DNA of 64,000 nt from [Phialemoniopsis] sp. UDSM-2020 (Eukaryota; Ascomycota; Sordariomycetes; Thyridiales; Thyridiaceae). Positions 1 through 9,564 of the stretch are shown piece after piece. The DNA is taken from positions 1,302,001 through 1,366,000 of the forward strand of contig JAEILZ010000001.1 in NCBI GenBank assembly GCA_018873225.1, read 5' to 3'. Every line of letters starts with the position of its first letter. Position 1 is the first letter of the stretch. The notes under the pieces were generated by a model, which was not told where the DNA came from, did no database searches, and saw only the letters and a program-made list of their open reading frames with translations. The position numbers were made by a program, and so were the translations under genes.

Positions 1-143
1 TTTTCCCAGATAAGTCGGCGGGATTCTCTGCACCCACAAGCAGACCGACCGGCTGTTTCGCCTTGTTGGCATCAAGCTTATCACTAACTCAAGGAGGGCT
101 GGCCCATCAAGCCTCTCCAGATGCCTCTCAACATTTCCCCCGG
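1..143. other. flank downstream of the secreted-protein gene
   Basis: Short flank at the left edge. If the last intron proposed for the neighbouring secreted-protein gene is not used, its reading frame stays open across this stretch to base 1, so this could be coding. I see nothing else here. Confidence 0.4.
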
Positions 144-680
144 TTAGCATCCGCACTGCAGTAATTTGGGACGTCAGCTCGGCAATGGTCATTGGCAGCA
201 GGAATGGCTTCACCCACGTAAACCACCAGACATCCTCGATTCGGCCAGCTCCACCATGCTTCCTGTGCTTCTTCTTCTCGCACCACTTGACGATGTCCAC
301 CATGCCCGTCAGACAGTCCTGGGCACTCAGTTTCCGATTGTCGGGCCCGCGCTCGAGCTACTCGGTCGTGCCGAGTTAGTAACTGGCACCTTCAGACGCC
401 TGCCGCGGAGATGGTCGAGCTCACTCACCAAGACTTTCAGGGTCCAATGAGGTTTGGACTTGCGATGGTCTGCAGGGGTGCATGCCTTCTCTCTCTTGCC
501 TTTCTTGAAGGTTTTCCTGCTCAGTTCCAGACAGGCATCCAACAGAACGTTGGAAAGAAAGGCCTTGTCCAACTCGACCCCCGGGCCGCCTTTGTAGCAT
601 TCGTAATCGTCGATGGGATCAATGGCTTGGACGATCGACAAGATCGACAGTAATGCCATGATGGCAGGTATGATGTGCAT
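144..680 (-). CDS. small cysteine-rich secreted protein, unknown function
   Basis: Proposed 135-residue protein from three exons: 680-429, 357-214 and 155-144. The first intron (428-358, 71 bp) has a GTGAGT donor and a CTAAC branch site. The second (213-156, 58 bp) has GTGAAG, a GCTGAC branch and CTGCAG. ATG 680 is the first in-frame ATG. Residues 1-19 form a clear signal peptide (a basic-poor start, then a leucine/isoleucine core ending VQA). The mature part is basic and has seven cysteines, the last two in a C-terminal Cys-Gly-Cys just before TAA. There are no membrane segments. Small size, secretion and cysteines are typical of fungal effector-like or antimicrobial-type proteins, but I recognise no family and assign no function. 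If the second intron is not real, the protein runs past the left edge. Confidence is good for the gene and moderate for the 3' end. Confidence 0.6.
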
Positions 681-1691
681 ATTGGAGAGGCGCTTCTTTG
701 GCGAATCGACGTTGTTGATCGTAGCGGCTGAGAGACGCTTGGGTATCGATGCGTTCACGAGCTGGACGGGAGAGAGAAAGAAAGAAAAAGAGAGAGAAAG
801 AGTTCACTGCTATTATATTCACATTTTGTAGAGTCTCATCCCATGTTTGAGACTGGAGCTTCACTGGGCTGAGTTATCCTGTTGATCAGGGCCCGCCCGC
901 GCGACGTTCCCAAATGCAGGAACAATTTGAGCTTCTGTCATCACTGTAGATTCGTCGTGATCTTCCCAAGGCCTTGGGATTCTCCCTCCGGTTCCTTCTT
1001 AAAGACACATTCCGTGGGTCATGGCCAAATGTGCAAGATGCGATGTGGCGAGGTGAAGCCTTCGTCCCAAAGCGGCGATATTCTGCATTTCTATTTTAGT
1101 GGTTCATGGCTAGCAAACAAATCCAGGCATAAGATGAGAGAGTATGTGGTCTGGGATTGGGTCTGGATTGATTTGTAACTATTTTTAACTGCGGCTCCGT
1201 TGCTCTTTCGCAAGGCACGACACAGCTTCCCATGCATACGACTTCTTTTGAAATGAATGCAGTGTAGTCTGAACATGACCGGACGAGGTAAGCACTATTC
1301 TTTATTTCAGCGGATTATATGGAGAAGAAGAAAATGAGCCCGCTCTCTTTCCTCTTCCCTGCCATCGACAACACCCTGACACTCGCTAATTAATACAGCG
1401 GGCGAGACCTGCCTTTGTCTTGTATAGACTGGATCCCAGACGGGAGAGATTGGGCAAGGGTGCAAAGTTGGCTTTCATCTCCTGCACCAAAATGAGATAC
1501 ACAGACAAGTGGGTGTCAGAAAGGTTGACGATTTTGGATCAATCTCTACCCAAGTTACTAACAAATTGAGTGACCCAGATACGCTTAGGTAGAGGGATAA
1601 CCCTCGGTGATCGGTTAAGAATTGAGGTACATCGAGATGGCAAATCGTCAACTCAACTGTCACCCACTTGACAGACTACCAATCTGTCAAG
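681..1691. other. intergenic, about 1.0 kb, including a GA-rich tract
   Basis: Lies between the start of the secreted-protein gene and the stop of the carotenoid oxygenase gene. It should hold the promoter and leader of the former and the 3' UTR of the latter. A purine (GA) tract sits at about 768-802, a pyrimidine tract on the strand of the secreted-protein gene, just upstream of its ATG. No convincing gene is seen. Confidence 0.6.
768..802. repeat. GA-rich simple repeat
   Basis: A run of GA and GAAA units about 35 bp long. On the minus strand it is a CT tract about 90 bp upstream of ATG 680, the usual place for pyrimidine tracts in filamentous-fungal promoters and leaders. Confidence 0.7.
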
Positions 1692-3518
1692 CTAGAGTGT
1701 CTTGACATGTCCTCCATGAAGGCCAATGGCTACCGCAAAGTCACACTCTGCCCTCCCAAGCTCGGTCATTGTCTTTGCATCTAGACAGAGCAGATGGCTC
1801 TTCTTGTTTTCTCCGTCTAACACAACACTCAGGAGGATGCCGTCGTCTTCTTCCGACGCATCCGGGCGACTGAGGAAGATGGCCTCGCCAGGCGAGTGGC
1901 CTGCCGGACCTGTCCACATCAGCACGTCACGGGTCTCCATGTCGATCTTGATGAGGCCGTCGAAGAGAGTGCTACGGCCACGATTGTTGAGACAGTAAAC
2001 ATAGCGGTGCCTCTTGCAGGCGTAGCTCGGGTTGATGGTGGGCATGTCGCCGGCGTGGGGTGCGTGCAGCTCAAACTCCAGACTTGCAGCCGGGACTTTG
2101 CTCCCCTTGGCACCCATGTCACTCTTTGCAAAGCGATATCTCACCAGCGTCGAGAAGCAATTGAGCTTCTTCTGTCGGTCGTGCCAGAACGCCTTAGCGG
2201 CGTTGTTCCTATTGAGCAGGACGTCGTAGTACATGGAGGATACAATGGCGTTGTTGGGGAACCAGATCAGGTCGCAGAGGATGTCCCCCTTCTCATCCTC
2301 GAATGCATTGATTGAGTGGAAGAAAAACCCTGCGGGAGACTCGAATTTACCCACGACACCTTTGCCGTGATGCCGGTCCACGATGTACCACCTACAGGGC
2401 TCTGACGGGTCGAACTCCTTCCACGCCTCGAGCTGACTGCCCTCCAAAAGGACCTTGATCCCACTCAGCTTGAAATGCGCGACGGGGACGCACACGATGA
2501 CATAGTTCTGCGTGAGGAAGAAGCTGTGGATGTACCCGCCCTTGGACTCGAACGTGCCCAGAATCTTGGTTTTGCCCGTGGCAGCACTGACTTGGAACAC
2601 GCGAAAGGTTGCCGTCGGACCAAAGTCGATGTTGAAGCTAAAGTAATCGCCCGTCTCCTGGTCGTGCTGAATATGCGCCGGCCCCGTGAGGCCCTTCAGC
2701 TCCGGGTGTAGCTGGGAGTAGTTGACAAAGGCGAGCTCCTGCATGGTCTGCGGGTTGACCTCGCAGAACCACGAGGTGTCGGTGGCGAGGAAGAGCTTCT
2801 CGACTCCGCCGCCAGCACGGTGACCTCTTTGGTCAGTGACTGAGGCGGCGCCGTTCTCCTGCTTCTTGGTCTTCGCCTTCTCCTCCGCCACGCTGGGCAA
2901 TCCGGAGAGGTTGGGGTGGACGGTAACGCCGATGTTCTCGTAGCACTTGGGCCGCTTGAACATGGTCGTGAACTTGGAGAACATGCCGACACAGGGGTCA
3001 GCGCGCTGGCCAAAGGAGAGCGCGCGGATCATGCCCGTGGCCTGGATGTCCTTGACGAAGGCGTCGGTGGGCCGGCGGGAGGAGTACTGCACGCGGACTC
3101 CCGGCGCGTCGGCGGGGGTTCCATTGGCGACGGCGGCGCCTGCCTCATTAAGAGGTGGCAGGATGTCGAAGCGGTGGAGGTGGGCGATGCCGTCAAACCA
3201 GTGCGTGATGTTGAACGTGCCGACCTTGGTGTTCTCGACTTTGCAGGCGCCGGGGCCGGTGCGGTACAGCGAGCCTACGGCCCATACGGGGATCGTGCCC
3301 TTGACCTTGAGGTCGATGGGCCCGCGATGCTCTGTCAAGCCGTCAAACTGCACGCTTCTTAGTCACAATGGCCGTTTACATGGAATTTGTGGAAGTCATA
3401 CGCCGGCTTCATTGGGCCAGTCGGGAAATGCCTCCCGTTCGTAATTTTCCCTGAGTTTCCGAGCATTCGCTTGCTCATCCGCAGCTGTCAGGCATGTAGT
3501 AGTGTTGTTCGAGTCCAT
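1692..3518 (-). CDS. carotenoid oxygenase, CarT/Cao-2 (torulene dioxygenase)-like
   Basis: 590-residue non-haem iron(II) oxygenase of the RPE65/CCD family. Two exons, 3518-3402 and 3347-1692, flank a 54-bp intron (3401-3348, donor GTATGA, acceptor GTGCAG). The first exon supplies the conserved lead-in PNEAG, which joins FDGLTEHRGP in exon 2; without it the frame would have only a GTG start. The four iron-binding histidines are visible at about H264 (GPAHIQHD), H313 (GYIHSF), H383 (FFHSIN) and H583 (GLHGGH), so the enzyme looks intact. No membrane segment is evident. The N-terminus and overall match resemble Fusarium CarT and Neurospora Cao-2, which cleave torulene in the neurosporaxanthin pathway. 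A stilbene- or apocarotenoid-cleaving role is also possible. No other carotenoid gene lies in the window. Family assignment is firm; substrate is inferred. Confidence 0.92.
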
Positions 3519-5802
3519 CGTGATAGCAGGCCCCTCTCATGATGGCGACCTTCACACGACAAGCACAGGCTGGTGTCGGGCGCGTTGTTCTTTATCAAAT
3601 ATTGATGCGACTTACACGACAGCTTGAGTGTGCCGTACCCTTGCTCCGGGGTGATCCATGCTCACTCGCATTCGCCTATGCACAACGCAACGCTATTTCC
3701 CGCGATGTGGCACGCAGTGAGGCTGGTAGTGGCTCGCGATTCCCATGTCAACCTTATCCAATGGGTCGGGGTTGCAGCGTAGACTGTTGGTGTGGTAAGC
3801 CAGGCACATGCCTTGGGGCGTATAACGGTCTTTTTACGGCTTTTACCTCTAGCGAAGACGAAAAACGAGCCGAGGCAACCGCGTCAGCCTATGAATGCTA
3901 CTTTATTTGTGTTGGCTAGCAGGGGATGATGGTGAGTGTTGGTCGCGCGGGGTTTCGTTAGTGGACGGCACGGCGGACCCGGGCTGTTATCCCCAGACAG
4001 CTGCATTTCCGGGGTCGCATTCGCATAGCTTGTCCAGTCCCAGATGGAGCCATGGGGTTGGGAAACGGCGCAGATAGTTACAAGAAAACCCAATCATCTT
4101 GTCACTCGACGATGGCCTTATTGCAGCTCCATGAGAAGGTCGTGAGTGATTGTGTCCTGGCTTTGATGATTGCCCTCTGATTCGAGCGAAGCACACCTGT
4201 CTGGTAGTGGGCTGAATGCGAATGCGAATCTTCAGGCTCAGCACCATCATCAGGTCAAACTTCACCTCAAGGCACTTAACGAAGCAGGGGACCGTCCGCA
4301 ATGGCAGGCATATATATGATCGCACTTCAGAAGGGCCATCAACACCTGAGAGTGGGTGGTGGGAAGCATGTGTTTAGAGCAGGAGTCGGCTGATCCCCGG
4401 CCCGGAGCGAGGGGCAACGCAGCGGATTCTGGCGGAGTTCCAGGGGGGTAGATGCCCCGTACGGCTCCGTCAGTTGGCAGATCGGCCCCGTAAGTTGCCG
4501 AACACTCGGCAGTCTCAAAATGGTTCTCCCTTTGCCCTCCGGGACCACATTATTTTGGTCTCAAACCAATGCATTAAATGAACAGATTCTCCGAGAGCGG
4601 CTAGTGGCGTGGCTCTTGAAGTTTCTTCAACCCTCCCAACCAGAAAAGAGTTGATGAAGCTGAAGGCGATTGGTCACTTGTCTTTCGGGCTACGGCGGTA
4701 CTAGCACACGGTAGTTAATACTCGTCTCGCGGCTCCGGATCGGTCGATGCCTTTTCTTTTTTTTCAATGCACATGTTGCATCAAGTGACAATGTCTCTTG
4801 CTTATCAAGAGTGAGGCTGGACATGCAAAAGTGGCATGCTTTGTGCATCCCACTCGAATTTGATAATGAGCTGCAAATAGAAATGGCAATTTTGACCTGG
4901 GTGCGAAGACGTCATCTGAGGCCGGACAACCATTCGTCAGAGGCCACACCTTGTGCATCACCATTGCGTCTGTGGTGTTCCCCGAGCCTGTCGTGGTCGT
5001 GGGGTCTGATGCATCTCGCGGTGAACCCCCAATTGCAAACAAGCGATCGCGGTTCGAGACATGGCAATTCACCCATCCCATCTGCCATCTCACACTCTGT
5101 CTCTTTCCAGAAGCTCAAATCGAGGCAATGAGAACAGAAAGAGGGGCGCATTCTAGACCTACCTCCGATGAGCCCCCCACCCTGATCCATCCAGAAACTT
5201 GACGCCGTCCGGCGCCACGCTCCACCCGTTACTCGGCAGGCCATTGATAGGGTGTTCCAGTCGCCTCTTCTGGCGCTACTTGCAGGCATATACGACCGCG
5301 ATGACGTCTAGCTGCGCATTTCTCTCTGCAACTGTGGGTTGTTGCGCCCCTCAGGCCCCTCTCCCGGCCTCACCATGCCGTCTCTCGTCGTTGCCCTGTA
5401 GCCGGTCAGACCAGCACGCGCTTTTCTCGGAAGCCCAGAGTTAATCTTTGGGAAGGTAGAATTGGGGGGAACAAGTCGTCCTGAGAGCCAAGGGCAGGGG
5501 GGAAGGGGGGTACTTCTCCATCAAATATCTCAAGAGTCTCTCTCACTCGGCATAGGTCAGAGAGAGAGAAAGTCTCGGGAGCTTAAATAGATAGCTGGGG
5601 CCGCCGTCTCCTCTCCAAGGGTCCTTGGATCAACATCCCGTTCCTGCATTCGTCCCGTTTCTCTCGTTGATACGTGATCTTGCGCCATCTTCCCTACATC
5701 TTTCACCTTCGGCCTGCCCCAGATCCCATCGATCTTGGAACCAGTACCCGGCATCAAAACGCCCTGATCTGCAAGCGACCCTGAGCACTGCCGGCTGTCA
5801 AG
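3519..5802. other. intergenic, 2.3 kb, between divergent genes
   Basis: Upstream of both the carotenoid oxygenase (-) and the sulfotransferase-like gene (+), so it carries both promoters. A TATA-like stretch occurs at 4310-4318. Open frames here are short, do not chain through plausible introns and resemble no protein I know. Confidence 0.6.
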
Positions 5803-7455
5803 ATGACAAACCGACCAATCTTTGTGGCTACGCACCCACGTGCGTGTTCGACAGCATTTGAGCGGGTACGTCCAGCCCTATTGTTCCGTTCCTAAAGGCC
5901 TGAACGTGACGTGCATGTCATGCGCGACACACCTAAACCTAGCACACACCACCAGCTGGAGACTGACAGCTTTTGACACCTGCAGGTCTTTATTACCCGT
6001 CGTGACATTCTCGACTGTCACCATGAGCCCCTTGGCGACCCTTTCTACTTTGGCCCGGAGAACCTGAGCCCCAGGTTTAAAGATGATGAGGCTGGCAGGG
6101 TCAAGAGCGGCTTCGCCGACTTGACTTTTGGAGATGTCATGGATCAACTTCTGAGTCAGAACGAGGTTCGATCATCCTTCCTCCCAGCGCTTTACCAGCC
6201 TTGATATACCTGTCTTGTATTACACAGTCCTCAGGCTTCCCATTTTTGGGACCTGTGACCATGTCAAAACTCACATCCATACTGCTATGGCACGGCGCAA
6301 GTGCGTTTGTTGCTACTGCCAATCCTCGTGCTTTTGCTTCCTGATCACGGCCTGCTTCCGGTTATCCTTACTCCAAGAACCACAACTTCCCCTGATCCTG
6401 GTGTATTCGCGAAACGATTTGACCATCGATTCGAAACCGGCCGCTTACACCGCGCGCCGAGACGCCTTTGACCGAGAGGGACGAACATAACTTTCCCCCC
6501 CGTTTGCTGTGTACCCTCACAGCGTCGACGAGTTGACACAAGGACAAGCCCGTGGAGAATGCAACTACTCACACACTACAGGGCAAGCGAGCTTTCACCA
6601 AGGATATGGCATACTATCTCTTCTCCCCGCAGGGAAGGCCAACCTACCTCTTCCCGTCGCTGGTCGAGCGCCTGCCCGGCGGCAAGAGCAAGGAGGCCGT
6701 GGAGACGCCTGGAGGCCTGCAGGAGCCTGGGAACCCGACGGCGGTGCCGCGCGAGATGCTCCGGAAGTTCCACTTTGCTTTCCTCATCCGCAACCCGCGC
6801 CGCTCGGTGCCGTCGTACTACCGCTGCCACATTCCGCCCCTGGTCGAGGTGACGGGCTTCAGCGAGTTCCTGCCCGAGGAGTCCGGGTACGTCGAGCTGC
6901 GGCGCCTGTTTGACTTCCTGCGCAGCGAGGGCATGGTCGGCCCGAACCAATCCGGGGCTACCAATGGTGTTAACGGCACTAATGGCATCAACGGCACCAA
7001 TGGGACCAATGGGCACGCGGAGCACCAGCGCATCCCTATCACGCTGGTGGACGCGGACGACCTGCTCGACAAGCCGGACGAGGTGATCCGGGCGTTCTGC
7101 AAGGATGTGGGCATCGACTTCAAGCCCGTGATGCTGGACTGGGACGAGGAGAGTCTTGCGCAGTCCAGCGAGGCCTTCAAGAAGTGGGACGGCTTCCACG
7201 ATGACGCGCTGGGGAGCACCTCGCTGAAGCCGAGGACGCATGCACAGGTATGCAACCTTACTCATTGCTTCTCCACACGCTTGTATAATGCTTTGCTAAC
7301 CAGAGTCATGACAATAGAAGACAAAGACTGAGGAGCAAGAAGACGAGGAATGGACGCAAAAGTACGGCGCCGAGGCCGCCAAGGTCATCAGGCAGACCGT
7401 CAACGACAACATGGAGCATTACGAGTATCTGAAGCAGTTTAAGCTGAAGATTTGA
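5803..7455 (+). CDS. sulfotransferase-like P-loop protein
   Basis: 348 residues in four exons: 5803-5865, 5986-6165, 6582-7247 and 7318-7455; all junctions are phase 0. The start ATG opens the P-loop (THPRACSTAF, residues 9-18), which corresponds to the 5'-phosphosulfate-binding loop of PAPS sulfotransferases. A second motif, IRNPRRSVPSYYR at about 147-160, matches the 3'-phosphate-binding region. This is a common but uncharacterised fungal family usually labelled sulfotransferase or P-loop NTPase; the substrate is unknown. Intron 2 is long (416 bp) with a weak GTTCGA donor, yet joining QNE to GKRAF keeps the family pattern. A Thr-Asn-Gly-rich insert (about residues 206-226) probably forms a surface loop. 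No signal peptide is seen. Confidence is high for the gene and moderate for the intron-2 donor. Confidence 0.8.
6955..7014 (+). repeat. in-frame repeat coding Asn-Gly-Thr/Ile/Val units
   Basis: Degenerate 9-12 bp units within the sulfotransferase-like gene encode about six Asn-Gly steps. Synonymous codons vary between copies (AAT/AAC, GGT/GGC/GGG), so the tract is not a very recent expansion. Confidence 0.75.
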
Positions 7456-7814
7456 AAGCAGTAATCACGACTTTCTTGGACGCGGATGCAGCAGCCGAGC
7501 TGGCTACTGGGGATATACTTTTGTCCTGTTTCTTTAATCGAACCATACCCTCATTGTCAGCCCATTGGGCTCTTCGAGATATACACAACAAATCGCGAGC
7601 ACCATCGCTCACGGATTGCATTGTTTTTACGCTGTCTAAGGACAAGGACTTGTGCCATGACACATAGCTGGGGTGTTCATACAAGTTTTGGTGTTTCTAT
7701 ACAATAATTTACACTATGAGCACCACTGAAAGCTGCTTCGTCGTGCGCTCGAATAGTAGTTACAAGTGATCGTCCGTAGCCTGGTCATATGCATGACCTC
7801 TCCAGTGAAGGGCC
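7456..7814. other. intergenic between convergent genes, 359 bp
   Basis: 3' flanks of the sulfotransferase-like gene (+) and the mL67 gene (-). Nothing specific is seen. Confidence 0.7.
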
Positions 7815-8618
7815 TTAGTTCGGAGTTGCCTCGACTGGCTTGCTTTGTGCGGCCTCTTCGGGTATCTCGACGTCGACCTCCTCCTCTACTGCCACCATCT
7901 CCGGTAGTCCTAGCTCATGCGTGATATTATTTGACCACGACGTTGCGAATTCCCGATCCCGTGCGTCGGCCCAATACACAGTGGCAGGGGTAAGTGTCTT
8001 CGCCTCCTCGCCCTTGGCCTCTCCCGCCGCGATCTTGTTTCCCCTGCCAGCACCACCGAGTACGGCAGCGACGTCGGCAACAGCGTTGGCTTTTTGGTTG
8101 TTGAGAGCCTCGCCCCTCTTTTGCCTGTCCATGGCGAGCAGGTCCTCGGCCTGGTAGCCCCATGAGAGCTCGTGTAACCTCCTGAACTCGCGCAGCTTTT
8201 GGAAGGCGGACTGGCCGACGACGCCGGCGCCCTCGGCGAACTGGATCAGGGCCATGGGCTTCCAGTAGTCCTTACGCAGCTTCGGGTGCTTGGTCTTTTT
8301 GCCGTTGAAGGGCAGTTGTCGCAGTGCTCGGTTAGACTATTGTATCATAACTTTGGTCAGCAAGGCAAGAACGAGCAGCAATTGGCATTGCCAAATGGCA
8401 AAGAGACGTACGTCTAGTACTGGCGTGTGAGAGTAAATGATCTGGTTCGACATGATGTGGTTGAAGATCCATATTTGCTCGCCATGGCCGGGCTCGAAGC
8501 CCGTCTTCTCTGGCTGCGGTTGCTTGTAGCGGCCGCGGAATGTCGATGCGGGACGGATGGCGATGCGGGCCAAGCCCATTGAGAGCCGGCAGACCGGAAA
8601 TGCCGGTACCGGATTCAT
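7815..8618 (-). CDS. mhr1: mitochondrial large-subunit ribosomal protein mL67 (Mhr1)
   Basis: 242 residues in two exons, 8618-8412 and 8336-7815. The 75-bp intron has donor GTACGT and acceptor CAATAG, phase 0. The sequence fits the Mhr1/mL67 family: GEQIWIFNHI, then LPFNGKKTKHPKLRKDYWKP, then a helix-rich region with KLREFRRLHELSW and QKANAVADVAAVLG, and near the end TVYWADARDREFATSW. The arginine-containing N-terminus is consistent with mitochondrial import. In yeast Mhr1 is a mitoribosome large-subunit protein that also promotes mtDNA recombination; only the ribosomal role is expected broadly. The gene is divergent from hsp98 with 946 bp between the start codons. Confidence 0.88.
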
Positions 8619-9564
8619 GATTGTGATGGCGGCGGTCCGAAAGAAGGGTGGTTGTCCGGCCTGGTCAATTTGCTGGAATCGCGCGAGCAGCGTCTGAAGC
8701 ATCACCAAAATTTCCCCTGCTCTCAATTGGCCTCAGTGGCCCAGGCCTGGTCTGATTGGCTGCTGGGTCCGCTGGACCAGAAGATCCGTCCATCATGCTT
8801 TCCTTATCGATAAGAGACGGGACGGGCTGAACCTTGGAAGGAAGCCGGCAAAAGCTTGGAAGGCACCCCCGCCCATAATGAAGGCAGCTAGTTGGCACCA
8901 GCCAATCAAAGCCACCCAACTTACAGGGGCCACAGGTGTAAGCTCTGGTACGTTCCAGCAGGTTCTCAGTCCCTTCCAGCGGGGTCCAGCAGCTGCGCGG
9001 TGCTGCATGATGGTGCTGGCCCCAACTGGGAGCTGCCCTGACGTACCTCGCGGTTTCGAGCATCGTCATCCCACTTTGATGATATGGAGACCCAGCTGGG
9101 CAGCAACCAAGCCAAACCTCTTTTTGCCTCTTCCTCTGCCACCTTTTCTTGATCTCACGAGTTCCCACTCCTCTCACTTCTTCTCGAAGCCTCTGCGAAA
9201 GGTTCCTCTCCACTCTACAGACGAGGATAAAACACAACACCACCTCTTCTTCCCCTCCTCTCTTCTCAATTGTGAGACAAACATACACACACTCGAAAAG
9301 AGCAAACCATACGAACGCACAGGTACATGACCTGATAACCCACCACATTGCTGATTCATACAGCCGGGTTCACAACACTCACTTCCACAAACAACCGAAG
9401 CATCTGATCTTTGAGCATCAGAACTTTCTTTAACTCGTACAAATAGCATTTGCGTCTGCTACTACTGATTTCCTCCGTCATTCGTGACGCCGCTGTTACC
9501 ACCACCGTACAGCATTAATTCTTTCGCCAAAAACACCTACAACACCACACACACCTAATCCAAG
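8619..9564. promoter_or_regulatory. bidirectional mhr1/hsp98 promoter region with HSE-like and CCAAT motifs
   Basis: A divergent spacer. Two three-unit heat-shock-element-like arrays (TTCnnGAAnnTTC) each have one mismatch: 8953-8965 (TTC-CA-GCA-GG-TTC) and 9181-9193 (TTC-TC-GAA-GC-CTC). CCAAT boxes occur at 8902-8906 (+) and 8755-8759 (-). Stress-type CCCCT/AGGGG pentamers are at 8714-8718 and 8925-8929. A possible 45-bp leader intron (GTACAT to ATACAG, about 9323-9367) and a two-codon upstream ORF at 9327-9335 overlap, so at most one matters. Motif matches are by eye. Confidence 0.4.

Noticed and set aside
3539..3919. 126-codon frame between the oxygenase and sulfotransferase-like genes
   Set aside because: Isolated, with no signal peptide or domain; likely chance.
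8665..9348. 227-codon frame upstream of the mL67 gene
   Set aside because: Lies in the divergent promoter region, has no domain or signal, and is not needed for the mL67 start at 8618.
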